A stretch of DNA of 64,000 bases from Bacteroidota bacterium (GCA_025361565.1 JANYKN010000116.1:348470-412469), one strand, 5' to 3'; positions 37,439 to 47,546 are shown, counted from the first letter of the stretch. Notes: a model not told the origin generated them from the letters alone. Numbers and translations are program-made.

Positions 37439-38923
37439 TTAAACAGGCATATCCGGTAATTTATAACCATTCCTATAAGTATGCTTAATTAGTTCACCAG
37501 CAAAATCTTTTGCAGATACTTCATTTGTCCATTTTTTATCGAATGTTGGATGTCCATTGTGAATTTTAAATCCATCCTCGATAACTGTTTTTATTTTGTC
37601 GCTATCTACAATGTTGGTAAACTGCATTTTTGCTCCATCCCATTCCAGTTCTTTATTCAATCCTTGCAAGCGAACAGCTAGAACACCCATTACTACCATT
37701 TCATTGAATGGACCAGCTTCGCTGAAAGGTGATGATCCTTCAACTCTATTTTGAGGAGTTTCTTTGCAGGCACGAACCCAATCCATCTCGTGACTTACTG
37801 AAATTTTTCGCATAGTTGGTTCAATTGCAGGTACTCTGCCTGACAATAACCAGGGGTCTTTACCATAACAACCGCAAATCAATGTATCTTTTGTTCCATG
37901 AAACAAAACTCCTCCACCATCATCATCCATATTTTTACCCGCTGGCCAATTCGCTGGTTTCATCGGTTGTATTCCTCCATCGTACCAAATTACTTCAACA
38001 GGAGGAAGTTTTAATTTTTTATATTTTCCTCTATCTGGGAATAACATTCTGACGACTTGGGCATTTGGTGCACAATCTGTTAACAGAAGCGTTGAACTTC
38101 CTTGAGCTTTTGTTGGATATTTTAATTGCAAACTTTTAAAAACAGGATGTAAAATATGACAAGCCATATCTCCTAAAGCGCCAGTCCCAAAATCCCACCA
38201 ACCGCGCCAATTCCAAGGAGTGTAAATCTCGTTATAAGGTCGCATTGGAGCAGGTCCAATAAACAGATCCCAATTCAAATTATCAGGCACCCACATACCA
38301 AGAGTTGGCCTGTTAAGACCTTGTGGCCAAATAGGGCGATCAGTAAAAGCTTCAACTTTTGTAACTTCTCCAATTTCACCGTTCCAAAGCCATTCAGCAG
38401 TTTTACGGACTCCTTCACCTGACGCTCCCTGGTTACCCATTTGAGTGGCAACTTTATGTTTTTCTGCTAATTTTGTAAGTAAACGAGACTCATAAACGCT
38501 ATGCGTCAATGGTTTTTGAAGGTAAACATGTTTTCCCATTGCCATCGCGTTTGCCGAAATCACAGCATGTGAATGATCTGCTGTTGCAACAACCACAGCA
38601 TCAATACTATCTTTCATTTCATCGAACATTTTACGCCAATCCCAATATTTCTTTGCATTTGGAAAATCATTGAAACAATTTTGAGCGTAATTCCAGTCAA
38701 CATCGCATAATGCGACGATGTTTTCGGATGTTAATTCATTGAGGTTGCTATGTCCCATTCCTCCAACTCCAATGCCAGCAATATTCAATTTATCACTGGG
38801 AGCTTTGTGTCCAAGCCCGCTAATAACTGAAGACGGTAAAATTGTAAATCCTGCCAATGCGGTTGCAGACAGACTTACAAACTGACGTCTTGAAAACTTC
38901 ATTTTTTCGTCTTTTTCACTCAT
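37439..38923 (-). CDS. Gfo/Idh/MocA-family oxidoreductase with twin-arginine-like leader
   Basis: A 494-residue NAD(P)-dependent sugar oxidoreductase. ATG 38923 is chosen because MSEKDEKMKFSRRQFVSLSATALAG then forms a normal twin-arginine leader (SRRQFVS); an upstream start adds 21 unlikely residues. The Rossmann part has LNIAGIGVGGMGHSNL, CDVDWNYA, VVVATADHSHAVISANAM and GKHVYLQKPLTHSVYE with the catalytic-type Lys-Pro. NWRGWWDFGTGALGDMACHILH is typical of the exported Bacteroidota group. It probably oxidises a sugar at C3 in the periplasm, with the nucleotide bound before export. It lies 30 bases before the DUF1080 gene. Confidence 0.88.
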   Translation of the reverse strand: MSEKDEKMKFSRRQFVSLSATALAGFTILPSSVISGLGHKAPSDKLNIAGIGVGGMGHSNLNELTSENIVALCDVDWNYAQNCFNDFPNAKKYWDWRKMFDEMKDSIDAVVVATADHSHAVISANAMAMGKHVYLQKPLTHSVYESRLLTKLAEKHKVATQMGNQGASGEGVRKTAEWLWNGEIGEVTKVEAFTDRPIWPQGLNRPTLGMWVPDNLNWDLFIGPAPMRPYNEIYTPWNWRGWWDFGTGALGDMACHILHPVFKSLQLKYPTKAQGSSTLLLTDCAPNAQVVRMLFPDRGKYKKLKLPPVEVIWYDGGIQPMKPANWPAGKNMDDDGGGVLFHGTKDTLICGCYGKDPWLLSGRVPAIEPTMRKISVSHEMDWVRACKETPQNRVEGSSPFSEAGPFNEMVVMGVLAVRLQGLNKELEWDGAKMQFTNIVDSDKIKTVIEDGFKIHNGHPTFDKKWTNEVSAKDFAGELIKHTYRNGYKLPDMPV

Positions 38924-39105
38924 GTTCTTTTGGTTTAAATTTAAAGTATGGTATAAACTAGAATTGAATTTTGACGAATTTAACAATTTTTTATCTACTT
39001 ATAACATATTTTCGAATCTGGTTTTGTATTTTGAATCTGGTCAAAACAAGATTCATTATTCTTATATAAGTCTTTGAAAACATGTTCATCCTAATAGGTC
39101 AAAGT

Positions 39106-40674
39106 TTAAATAATTTTTTCCTTTTCAGCATCCCATTCTACCCGACGACCTTCTTTATAAGCAATAGTTCCCATATGCGCGGTTATTGCTTCCTCAAAAC
39201 CCCGGTCTATATTGCAACTTGTTGTGCCTCCAGACCTGATAGTATCAATCCATTCTCTGATATGCAGATGGGTTGTATCCATCCTCTTACCGTTTCTATA
39301 TGTATACAATAAGCCTCTACCTGCAAAATATTTTTCAGTCGCTGAAGAAACTGCATCCACATTTTTTCTTCCAGGTATATACGAATAGATTGGCTGTGAA
39401 GGATCTATAATCTTTTGATTGATTTTTTCTCCATAACGGGTAGATTCACGATCGGCAAGAATGGTGAGAGTTTCTCCAATCAACATACTTCCATCGTGCC
39501 CCATAATCACTTTACCCCGATCTTTGTCGCTAGATAAAGTTGCACTATATAACATGGTCAGATCCTTATCAGGAAACTCAAAAACTGTCTGAAGCACATC
39601 TGGCACAGTTCTTCCGTCTTTGTAGAAGTATATCCCACCTGAAGATGTAGCATATTTTGGAATTCCCAAACCTAAAACCTGATTCATGGCATCATACTCA
39701 TGGGTAAGCAAATCACCTGAAAGCCCTGTACTATAATCCCACCAACAACGCCACCTGAAAAAACGTTCCAAACTGAATTCGTGCCAAGGAGCCTGTCCTA
39801 TAAATTGTGCCCAATCAATTGTTTTTTCACTTGCTAGTTCATGAATTGGGTAAACCCATGCTCCATTTGGACTGTTTCTATTGGTTGTTACTTCAATGAG
39901 TGAAATTTTTCCTAAAATATTTTTATCTATTGCTTCTTTTGCTTTAATATAACTTTCAGTTTGCCTACCTTGATGCCCCAACTGAAAAACAATATTGTTT
40001 TTTTTCACTTCGTCCCTGACGATATAGGTTTCAGGAACAGTCCAAGTCATTGGTTTTTCACAATAAATGTGTTTTCCGTTCCTAGCAGCTTCAATCGTTA
40101 TAGGTCCATGCCAATGATCAGGAGCTGCTATAATAATTGCATCAATGTCTTTTGAAGAACACAGTTCTTTATAAGTCTTATACCTTTTTATATCGCCTTT
40201 CACTGCCTTGCTTGTTCCCTTTCGGCCATTGTTACTGGCCGCAGCTATTGCTCGATCAGAATGTACGTCAAATATATCGCAAATTCCGTTTACCTGAAGA
40301 TTCAAGTCTTCCTGTTCTATAAATTCATCATATCTTTTATCCGAAGGATTTTCAATTGCCGATTTCATTACTTCATCAATCCATTCGGGATGAGCAAAAC
40401 CAGCCCCACGCATTAATTGCTCCCCCCTGATACCATAACCAACTAACCCTAAACGAATTAACTTACCTTTGACAGGTTTATCTGCAAACTCAATGGAATT
40501 CTGATTCATTCCCAATTCACTGATAATGTTCGAATTTAAAATCCTTTCGTATTTATTTTTTTTATAATAACCATAAGCAAAAGCTCCAACTAAAGGCAAT
40601 GTTGCCAAACTTTTCAATAATTCGCGCCTGCTAAAACGTGCAGACTTTTCCTTTCTGTCATTTGTATTTTCCAT
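39106..40674 (-). CDS. Second Gfo/Idh/MocA-family oxidoreductase with twin-arginine-like leader
   Basis: A 522-residue paralogue of the downstream gene. The leader FSRRELLKSLATLPLVGAFAYG has the twin-Arg motif. The fold signatures are RLGLVGYGIRGEQLMRGAG, GICDIFDVHSDRA, AIIIAAPDHWHGPITIEAARNGKHIYCEKPMTW and FRWRCWWDYSTGLSGDLLTHEYD. It differs from its neighbour in having a longer segment before the second Rossmann strand and HLHIREWIDTIRSGG near the end. It lies 31 bases after the DoxX gene and 182 bases before the next oxidoreductase gene. Two paralogues may form a mixed complex or act on two substrates. Confidence 0.88.
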   Translation of the reverse strand: MENTNDRKEKSARFSRRELLKSLATLPLVGAFAYGYYKKNKYERILNSNIISELGMNQNSIEFADKPVKGKLIRLGLVGYGIRGEQLMRGAGFAHPEWIDEVMKSAIENPSDKRYDEFIEQEDLNLQVNGICDIFDVHSDRAIAAASNNGRKGTSKAVKGDIKRYKTYKELCSSKDIDAIIIAAPDHWHGPITIEAARNGKHIYCEKPMTWTVPETYIVRDEVKKNNIVFQLGHQGRQTESYIKAKEAIDKNILGKISLIEVTTNRNSPNGAWVYPIHELASEKTIDWAQFIGQAPWHEFSLERFFRWRCWWDYSTGLSGDLLTHEYDAMNQVLGLGIPKYATSSGGIYFYKDGRTVPDVLQTVFEFPDKDLTMLYSATLSSDKDRGKVIMGHDGSMLIGETLTILADRESTRYGEKINQKIIDPSQPIYSYIPGRKNVDAVSSATEKYFAGRGLLYTYRNGKRMDTTHLHIREWIDTIRSGGTTSCNIDRGFEEAITAHMGTIAYKEGRRVEWDAEKEKII

Positions 40675-40705
40675 TTCTGTATATTTTGAGGTTGGAGTTT
40701 AATCT

Positions 40706-41191
40706 TTAACTTTTATTTGAAGGATTTCTAAATACCAGCCTGTCTAATCCAATTAACTTGCTTGTAGGAAAAACCAATAAAACACACATTGCAAATAATT
40801 CAATAAGGGTTTTATTTATGAACAAATAGCTACCTTCGGAAGGCATCATATAATCAGCGCCGATTATTGCAGGATGTGACAAATAATAAAGAGCAAGAAG
40901 AACAATTCCGGAAATTAAAGCAGGCCTTGAAAATAGACCTACAATTAATCCCAGACCTATTAACATTAGTCCCCATAAATTTATAAAATCGATAAACGGA
41001 ACAACTTTAATATTATTTGCCATTGCTTTAAACAAGTTCTCAAAAAGCCCTTTGGAATCGACTAAAAATCCAATTGAAGTCCAATTCGGATTCGAAAACT
41101 TCACTAAGCCTTCGTATAAAAAATGCCAGCCTATGGAAACCCTTAAAATAACAAGCATAATTAATTGAGCATTTGAATATTTTTTATCCAT
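40706..41191 (-). CDS. DoxX-family membrane protein
   Basis: A 161-residue membrane protein with four hydrophobic helices. LRVSIGWHFLYEGLVKF and the segment GLGLIVGLFSRPALISGIVLLALYYL are DoxX features; a loop of about 45 residues after the first helix (around PNWTSIGFLVDSKGLFENLF) is characteristic of the form found beside Gfo/Idh/MocA genes. DoxX proteins are linked to quinone-dependent electron transfer. As first gene of this operon it may pass electrons from the sugar oxidations to quinone. This is inference from gene order. Confidence 0.82.
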   Translation of the reverse strand: MDKKYSNAQLIMLVILRVSIGWHFLYEGLVKFSNPNWTSIGFLVDSKGLFENLFKAMANNIKVVPFIDFINLWGLMLIGLGLIVGLFSRPALISGIVLLALYYLSHPAIIGADYMMPSEGSYLFINKTLIELFAMCVLLVFPTSKLIGLDRLVFRNPSNKS

Positions 41192-41543
41192 GTATTATTG
41201 CTTTGTTTGATTAATAAATGAGATTTGTTTTATTGATAAACTATTGGAAACTAAATACTTTAAACTATTTACTTATTAACTTCCTCGCCGAAAGCGAACA
41301 AGGTATTGTAGTGAAAATATTTTCTTATATTTCGTTGCGAGCAGCAGGGAATAAGACCCAAAATCCCTACAAGCTTCGCTTTCGGGATCAATTCGACTGA
41401 ATAATTTTAATGCGTCTTCAACTTCTAAAATTATAGTCTACTAATTTATATAATGAAATTGCTGCATACGATCATAAATCAATAAGCAATTTGCACATAA
41501 AGATCATTATACTTTGTAAATATAAAAAGAATTTGAGAAATGA
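41192..41543. other. Intergenic region holding an inverted-repeat element
   Basis: A 352-base gap with a visibly GC-richer island at about 41285-41400 flanked by AT-rich DNA. CCGAAAGCGAA (41288-41298) and TTCGCTTTCGG (41375-41385) are perfect inverted repeats 76 bases apart. Between them AGGGA and TCCCT can form an inner stem. A 60-codon frame crosses it but has no family features and is rejected as a gene. Confidence 0.55.
41288..41429. repeat. Intergenic repeat element, copy 1
   Basis: Contains the 11-base inverted repeats, then GATCA, 10 bases and a 29-base block (41401-41429, starting ATAATTTTAATGCGTCTTC) that matches 52616-52644 at 26 of 29 bases. GGAATAA (41348-41354) and GATCA (41386-41390) also recur in the second copy in the same order and nearly the same spacing. 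Confidence 0.5.
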
Positions 41544-43991
41544 TTATGGCTTTACAAATTTTTTCGAAATTTTTCCATAATCCGAGGTTATTTCAATGAT
41601 ATACATGCCTTTGGGCAAAGTGGAAATATCAATTACTTTACGTTCATCTAAATTATTATAAGGAACAACCATTGACCCGTCCAATTTAAAAATGGCAAAT
41701 TGTGAATTATTGTATAACTCCATAAATGCTCCTTCAATAACCAGTTCTGTTTCTGCAGGATTTGGATAAACATTGAAATCCGCTAAATTAGTGGATGGAT
41801 TTAATGTAAATTCTTCAGTTATTGAACCATTAACAGATAATCCCTTTACTATCTCGTGGCTATTTAGTACGTTATGAATACTATAGCCATTAACTCCAAG
41901 ATTTTCGCTATATAAATTAAAACGATAACAACCTTTGCGCACGCAAATTTTTTGTGTATAATATGCATTTGGTTCTAAACCACAATCATGGTATAAAACA
42001 TTTCCGGTACAATCTTCAATAGACCAACAGACTGATGATCCGTTATCACCAGTGGCAATTTGCAAATCCAGAGTTTGTTCCAGTACATCAATCTCTATAG
42101 GTTCAGCATCAAAGGAATTACAAAGATTGGTAATATTAAGGCTTAGACTTCTATAACCCCAATCATTCCATTTAACTGAAACAGATTCTATTGTATCGGT
42201 TCCTTCAATCGAGCCTCCATTTGTTTTCCAAAGATATTTACCCGGTATATTGACTGAATAAATACCATTTAAGGCTTGACTGCAAATTTCTTTCGGACCA
42301 TCAATGGGTATATTATCAATGAGTCCCTGACCGACAAAAGAAGAAACCATTGTATCATTGTAATTTGTATTATCCGTTACTCCATTAGGTATTGATGTAA
42401 AGGCTTTGAAATTAAAATTACCTACAGGTATTGTAATTGAATCGAACAAGATGGTTGCTATCTCACTGGTAGCTAAATTTCCATTCCACATTTTATAGAC
42501 AATACTTCCATTGTCAAGTTTATAGTTTACCAAGACGCTAGTCAAATCAATTGTTCCCTTATTCTGAATAGTTATATTTGGAATTACTTTACTACCTGAA
42601 CAATACGTTTTCTCAGGCGCTATAACCTGAATAACCCCAACATCAACACCCGGTGTAATTAAATTTGGATCAAATCCGTCGAGAGTCTGAACATTTGTAT
42701 TTCCAGGATCTAACCATTTCTTGAGTTGTTTTGTTACGTCGGTATAATGATCCCAACTCATATCGAAACGTGCATAGAAATCATTGAATTTATAAGAGCA
42801 ATCAGAGTCCCCTCCTGTCAAATCACCCACTATTCTATGATTTTCATCAAACAAAGGAGAACCAGAAGAACCAGGTTCGGTAGCAGCCAAATCCCACTGT
42901 ATAATATTCCAATGTGAAAATGGAATATAACCACTGACATAAACACTAGCAACATCTCCAATAATTGGTGCATCATAATCTTTACTTATTTTTTTAATAT
43001 CGCCTTCAGGATGATGAATGGTAACTGTATTTTGGGCAGGGCTTGTCCCTCTGTTCCAACCAGCATAATAAACTTTATATGAAGGAGGTGGAGCAACACT
43101 GAGTTCAAGTAAAGTAAAATCCAAATCGCCACCGGTGGCAATTAATTTTGCTGATGAAATGCTTTGATAGGTAGGATTTCCAGTTGCAGTGCAATTAGGG
43201 CTCTCATAATTAAACATAAATACTGCTGAATTTGCTCCAGACGATGAGCTAATGCAATGTTCCGCAGTTAATAAATATGGTTTGGAATTATATGCTGTAT
43301 TATTAATTAAAACTCCGGTACATAAAGAGCCGCCAGAAGAAAGCATGACTACTGATCTTTTTTCATTTTGCCAATTAACTCCTTTGGGACAATTAATATT
43401 CACATTACAAGCAGCTGAAGCTCCAAAACCTGTTTTAAGTCCAAATGCATTTTTATAATCATGAATAATTCCAGAAATATTGATTTCCCCATATTCTTTA
43501 TTTGCAGAAAGATCAATTTCAATGATAATTTTTTCACCAGCCACAGCAATAGTAGAAAACCATCCACTTTTATTGTTGTTTTCATTGGTAAATGAGCCAA
43601 TAACTTGTTGATGGTCAGCCGAAAAAATAAACATTTTTGCACCTTCATTTAATTTGAATTTATCGAAAATTAAACCAATAGAAAAAGCTTTTGCAGATTG
43701 AATTTCAAGCTGCCATATCCTATCACCATTTGACGCAGTACTCCAGGTACCTGAATTGTAAGGTGATAGATTCACTTCATGTAATTTACCATAACGGTAA
43801 GGCTTAGCTCGGTCCGCCTGCAAATCTTCCTGTACTAATTTTTGATAATCAAAATTGGGTGTATTGAAAACAGATGCACTCTTTAGCGAATGTTGTTTAA
43901 AAGAAAGAGGTTCTCCACCATAACTTATTTGTGCATTTGCAATATAACTTAATATGAAAGTCAGAAAAATTAATATATAAAGTCTAATCAT
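41544..43991 (-). CDS. Secreted trypsin-like (lysyl-endopeptidase-like) protease with type IX sorting domain
   Basis: An 815-residue exported protein from ATG 43991 (a TTG 15 bases upstream is less likely); the signal peptide ends IANAQ. Residues about 200-430 are a chymotrypsin-fold protease with H245 (LTAEHC), D291 (GGDLDFTLLEL) and S376 (TEPGSSGSPL), close to Achromobacter/Lysobacter lysyl endopeptidases. A CARDB-like beta domain (GVIQVIAPEKTYCSGSKVI) and a PKD-like segment follow. The last 75 residues (FNVYPNPAETELVIEG to ISKKFVKP) are a type A type IX secretion sorting domain, sending the enzyme across the outer membrane. uvrB lies just upstream on the same strand. Confidence 0.9.
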   Translation of the reverse strand: MIRLYILIFLTFILSYIANAQISYGGEPLSFKQHSLKSASVFNTPNFDYQKLVQEDLQADRAKPYRYGKLHEVNLSPYNSGTWSTASNGDRIWQLEIQSAKAFSIGLIFDKFKLNEGAKMFIFSADHQQVIGSFTNENNNKSGWFSTIAVAGEKIIIEIDLSANKEYGEINISGIIHDYKNAFGLKTGFGASAACNVNINCPKGVNWQNEKRSVVMLSSGGSLCTGVLINNTAYNSKPYLLTAEHCISSSSGANSAVFMFNYESPNCTATGNPTYQSISSAKLIATGGDLDFTLLELSVAPPPSYKVYYAGWNRGTSPAQNTVTIHHPEGDIKKISKDYDAPIIGDVASVYVSGYIPFSHWNIIQWDLAATEPGSSGSPLFDENHRIVGDLTGGDSDCSYKFNDFYARFDMSWDHYTDVTKQLKKWLDPGNTNVQTLDGFDPNLITPGVDVGVIQVIAPEKTYCSGSKVIPNITIQNKGTIDLTSVLVNYKLDNGSIVYKMWNGNLATSEIATILFDSITIPVGNFNFKAFTSIPNGVTDNTNYNDTMVSSFVGQGLIDNIPIDGPKEICSQALNGIYSVNIPGKYLWKTNGGSIEGTDTIESVSVKWNDWGYRSLSLNITNLCNSFDAEPIEIDVLEQTLDLQIATGDNGSSVCWSIEDCTGNVLYHDCGLEPNAYYTQKICVRKGCYRFNLYSENLGVNGYSIHNVLNSHEIVKGLSVNGSITEEFTLNPSTNLADFNVYPNPAETELVIEGAFMELYNNSQFAIFKLDGSMVVPYNNLDERKVIDISTLPKGMYIIEITSDYGKISKKFVKP

Positions 43992-44036
43992 TTTATGTTG
44001 AATCAAGTATCTATATTAAACGTGGCATTTTTCTAT

Positions 44037-46058
44037 TTATGATTTTCTGGATGCAAGAAGTTTCTGTAATTCAAACATTTCGTCCCTTAATCTTGCAGCT
44101 TCAATAAAATCAAGTTCTTTTGCTGCTTTTTTCATTGCTTTTTGTGTAGTTTCTATCACTTTCTCAAGTGCATCAGCATTCATATATTTAACGACCGGAT
44201 CAGCAGCAATTCCTGATGTATGTTCAACAGCGTAAGCTTTTACATTATCTACCTGTCCTGATTTCTTGTCACTAAGCATAGAATTTAATGATCTTATAAT
44301 CTGGGTTGGAGTTATGTTATTGTCCTGGTTATACTTTAATTGTTTTTCGCGTCGTCGATTTGTCTGATCAATGGTTCTTTGCATAGAACCAGTCATTTTA
44401 TCAGCATACATGATTACTTTTCCATTCAAATTACGGGCAGCTCTTCCTGCTGTTTGGGTAAGCGATTTTTCTGAACGTAAAAAACCTTCCTTATCCGCAT
44501 CAAGTATGGCAACCAAAGAAACTTCAGGTAAATCAAGTCCTTCGCGCAGCAGATTTACGCCGATAAGAACATCGAAAACACCTTTGCGCAGGTTCTCCAT
44601 AATTTCAACACGTTCAAGTGTAACAACATCCGAATGGATATACCTACACCGAATATTAATTTTGGTGAAATATTTTGATAATTCTTCAGCCATTCGTTTG
44701 GTGAGTGTAGTAACCAATACACGCTCTGCAAGTTCAACTCTTGAATTAATTTCACCTATCAAATCATCAATTTGATTCAGACTTGGCCTAACTTCAATTA
44801 ATGGATCAATTAAACCTGTTGGTCTAATAACCTGCTCTACAACAACACCTTCACATTTATTCAATTCATAATCTGAAGGTGTTGCGCTCATATAAATGGT
44901 TTGGCCGGCAAGTGCCTCAAATTCATTAAATTTGAGAGGCCTGTTATCTATTGCAGCCGGCAATCTAAAGCCGTATTCAACTAAATTTATTTTTCTTGAA
45001 TTATCTCCTCCATACATTGCCCTCACTTGCGGAAGAGTTACATGGCTTTCGTCAATAATAGTAAGGTAATCTTTTGGGAAAAAATCGAGCAAGCAAAATG
45101 GCCTTGTACCTGATTCGCGACCATCAAAATATCTTGAATAGTTTTCTATACCTGAACAGTGACCAAGTTCCTTTATCATCTCCAAATCGTAAGTCACACG
45201 GTCTTCAATTCGCTTTGCTTCTATATGTTTTCCGATCTCTTTAAAAAATTGAATTTGCTTAAACAAATCATCTTGGATTTGTTTAATTGCTAGTTGCATA
45301 CGTTCTTTTGTGGTAATAAAAATATTGGCAGGATAAATAATAGCTTCTTCCACTTTTTCTAATCTTTGACCATTGATTGGATCAAATTTTTCAATTTCTT
45401 CTATTTCATCTCCCCAAAAAATTACTTTAAACGCATAATCGCCATAGGCTAGAAAAATATCAACAGAATCGCCTTTAACTCTAAATTTTCCCCGGTCAAA
45501 ACTCACTTCGTTTCGTGAATATAAACTATCGACCAATTGGCGTAAAAAAGCATTTCGTGCAATTTTCTGCCTCTTTTGTATATGAATTACACTTTTATGG
45601 AAATCATCAGGATTTCCAATACCATAAAGGCAAGATACAGAAGAAACTACAATTACATCCCTTCGTCCCGAAAGTAGCGATGAGGTTGTACTCAAACGAA
45701 GTTTTTCGATTTCGTCATTTATACTTAAATCCTTCTCAATGTATGTATTAGTAACCGGTATATACGCTTCGGGTTGGTAATAATCATAATATGAAACAAA
45801 GTATTCAACTGCATTTTCAGGAAAAAACTGTTTAAACTCTCCATATAACTGAGCTGCAAGAGTTTTATTATGGCTTAGTACCAATGTTGGCCGTTTCATC
45901 TGAGCAATGACATTGGCTAAGGTAAAGGTTTTTCCAGAACCGGTTACACCTTGCAGAACTTGAAATGGAGAACCTTGGTTAACACCTTCAACTAATAATT
46001 GAATAGCTTCAGGCTGATCACCTGTTGGTTTGTAATCAGAAACAAGTTTATAGTCCAT
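44037..46058 (-). CDS. uvrB: Excinuclease ABC subunit B
   Basis: DNA-damage recognition helicase of nucleotide excision repair; 673 residues. Walker A is LQGVTGSGKTFTLANVIA, the beta-hairpin that clamps DNA is around YYDYYQPEAYIPVTNTYIEKD, DEAD-type box is TIIDESHVTLPQV, and helicase motif VI is QTAGRAARNLNGKVIMYAD. The C-terminal UVR motif that binds UvrC is ELDFIEAARLRDEMFELQKLL. All motifs look intact. It precedes the secreted protease gene by 45 bases; this is probably incidental co-transcription. Confidence 0.97.
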   Translation of the reverse strand: MDYKLVSDYKPTGDQPEAIQLLVEGVNQGSPFQVLQGVTGSGKTFTLANVIAQMKRPTLVLSHNKTLAAQLYGEFKQFFPENAVEYFVSYYDYYQPEAYIPVTNTYIEKDLSINDEIEKLRLSTTSSLLSGRRDVIVVSSVSCLYGIGNPDDFHKSVIHIQKRQKIARNAFLRQLVDSLYSRNEVSFDRGKFRVKGDSVDIFLAYGDYAFKVIFWGDEIEEIEKFDPINGQRLEKVEEAIIYPANIFITTKERMQLAIKQIQDDLFKQIQFFKEIGKHIEAKRIEDRVTYDLEMIKELGHCSGIENYSRYFDGRESGTRPFCLLDFFPKDYLTIIDESHVTLPQVRAMYGGDNSRKINLVEYGFRLPAAIDNRPLKFNEFEALAGQTIYMSATPSDYELNKCEGVVVEQVIRPTGLIDPLIEVRPSLNQIDDLIGEINSRVELAERVLVTTLTKRMAEELSKYFTKINIRCRYIHSDVVTLERVEIMENLRKGVFDVLIGVNLLREGLDLPEVSLVAILDADKEGFLRSEKSLTQTAGRAARNLNGKVIMYADKMTGSMQRTIDQTNRRREKQLKYNQDNNITPTQIIRSLNSMLSDKKSGQVDNVKAYAVEHTSGIAADPVVKYMNADALEKVIETTQKAMKKAAKELDFIEAARLRDEMFELQKLLASRKS

Positions 46059-46207
46059 TCTACAAAATTAGAATATATTTTATTATTAAACTCAGCCCTT
46101 TAGTTCAAGCGTATAATCAATTGCATAAAACAATAAGATAAATCATGAAAAATTCAACAGAAACGGGTTAAATTAAGGCATTCATTTTGGATTTTATGCG
46201 AGATATT

Positions 46208-46239
46208 AAAAAGTTGCAATTTAAAAAATGCAACTTTTT
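46208..46239 (-). terminator. Terminator after the endonuclease/exonuclease/phosphatase gene
   Basis: AAAAAGTTGCA (46208-46218) and TGCAACTTTTT (46229-46239) form a perfect 11-bp stem with a 10-base loop and T5 at the minus-strand end, 75 bases after the gene's stop. Confidence 0.8.
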
Positions 46240-46313
46240 ATACAATCTCAGATTTCGATTCAAAATTTGCGATGAACATAACTTTTAAGAAAATCTAAAA
46301 AATTACCTGATTA

Positions 46314-47348
46314 CTATTTTTTTAAAATCATATAAACCGGTAAATGATCACTATAACCTCCATGGTAGCTTGTTCCACTATAACTTCGGTTAGGGGTAAG
46401 TTCGCCTGTTTTAACATTATCGTACATCATCCAACGGGCACTAAAGATTTGTCCACCATCAAAAGAAAGTTGGTATTTTCCGGGTGAATTAAGCAAAGAA
46501 CTGGAGACAATCAAATTATCGAGCATATTCCATGCGGTTTTATAATAATAAGTGCCATATCCCAATAAATGCTTATCAAACATTAGATTATAAAGTTGAC
46601 CCTTGTTTTGAGGATTTTGATGGTTTTTGGCCATTAAAACTTCATTCAGACTTTTGTTCGATGGTTCATCGTTAAAATCTCCCATAATAATAATCTTTGC
46701 TTTTTTGTCTTTTTTAATAATTACATCAACTTTCTCTCGAAGAAGTGCTGCTGTATATAATCTTTTAGGTTCTGATGTTTCTTCACCATCTCTTCTAGAA
46801 CTCCAATGATTGACAAAGACATATAAGATTTCACCGTTTTTAAGTTTTCCTTTTACGTAGAGTATGTCACGGGTTGTAGTTTTTGGTTCAAAATCATAAA
46901 AAACATTAATTGCTTGTTCTTCAACTACTTGAAACTGATCTTTTCTATATATCAATGCAACATCAATACCACGCTCATCAGGGCTTTCATGATGAACTAT
47001 ACCATAATTGCCAGCAGATAAAAAACTGCTGTTTATTAAATCCTGAACCACATTTTCATTCTCAATCTCAACCAACCCAACCAATTCAGGTAATTCATAT
47101 TTATTAATTGAACTGATTACTTGTGCCAGATTCTTTATTTTCTTTTGATATTTATCTGAATTCCAATCACTTTTTGTGCCCGGTAAAAACTCATTATCAT
47201 CTTTATTTGGATCATCAATAGTATCGAACAGATTTTCAACGTTATATGAAACAATTGTTAAATAATTATCTTTATTATACAAACTATCCTGAGCACAAGA
47301 ATGATTATATAAAAATAAAACGAGTATAAGTGTAAAGAGATTTTTCAT
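46314..47348 (-). CDS. Secreted endonuclease/exonuclease/phosphatase-family protein
   Basis: A 344-residue exported protein with a signal peptide ending HSCAQ. The EEP fold is shown by VSYNVENLFDTIDDPNKDDNEF, LVGLVEIENENVVQDL (metal Glu), HHESPDERGIDVALIYRKD, VFVNHWSSRRDG, IIIMGDFNDEPSN and GYSDHLPVYMIL (catalytic His near the C-terminus). This group is common in Bacteroidota and probably cleaves extracellular nucleic acid or phosphoesters; the substrate is not known. It is monocistronic, with a promoter-like box in front and a terminator behind. Confidence 0.9.
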   Translation of the reverse strand: MKNLFTLILVLFLYNHSCAQDSLYNKDNYLTIVSYNVENLFDTIDDPNKDDNEFLPGTKSDWNSDKYQKKIKNLAQVISSINKYELPELVGLVEIENENVVQDLINSSFLSAGNYGIVHHESPDERGIDVALIYRKDQFQVVEEQAINVFYDFEPKTTTRDILYVKGKLKNGEILYVFVNHWSSRRDGEETSEPKRLYTAALLREKVDVIIKKDKKAKIIIMGDFNDEPSNKSLNEVLMAKNHQNPQNKGQLYNLMFDKHLLGYGTYYYKTAWNMLDNLIVSSSLLNSPGKYQLSFDGGQIFSARWMMYDNVKTGELTPNRSYSGTSYHGGYSDHLPVYMILKK

Positions 47349-47380
47349 CTTTCTAAGATTAAATTCATAAAATAGTTGGA

Positions 47381-47388
47381 CAAATTTA
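47381..47388 (-). promoter_or_regulatory. Probable -7 box of the endonuclease-family gene
   Basis: TAAATTTG on the minus strand exactly fits TAnnTTTG, 32 bases before the ATG. The only nearby TTG is 13 bases away, shorter than usual. Confidence 0.4.
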
Positions 47389-47546
47389 GCATGATTTAGT
47401 CCAAATAATGAATGAATTAGATAAAAAGTTAAGTTTGATCCAACAAAATTTCATTTTCAAAGAATATAAATTGTGCTTGCAATGTTAAGAGTAAACCATA
47501 ATAGATTTTTCTTGATATAATAATTATTAAATTGCATTTGGAAGGA

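Noticed and set aside
41218-41400. 60-codon plus-strand frame after the DoxX gene
   Set aside because: It crosses the inverted-repeat element and its translation shows no domain, signal or membrane pattern; better explained as repeat DNA.
46070-46077. TAATTTTG-like box just before uvrB as its promoter
   Set aside because: It lies only a few bases before the uvrB ATG and lacks a TTG at the right distance.
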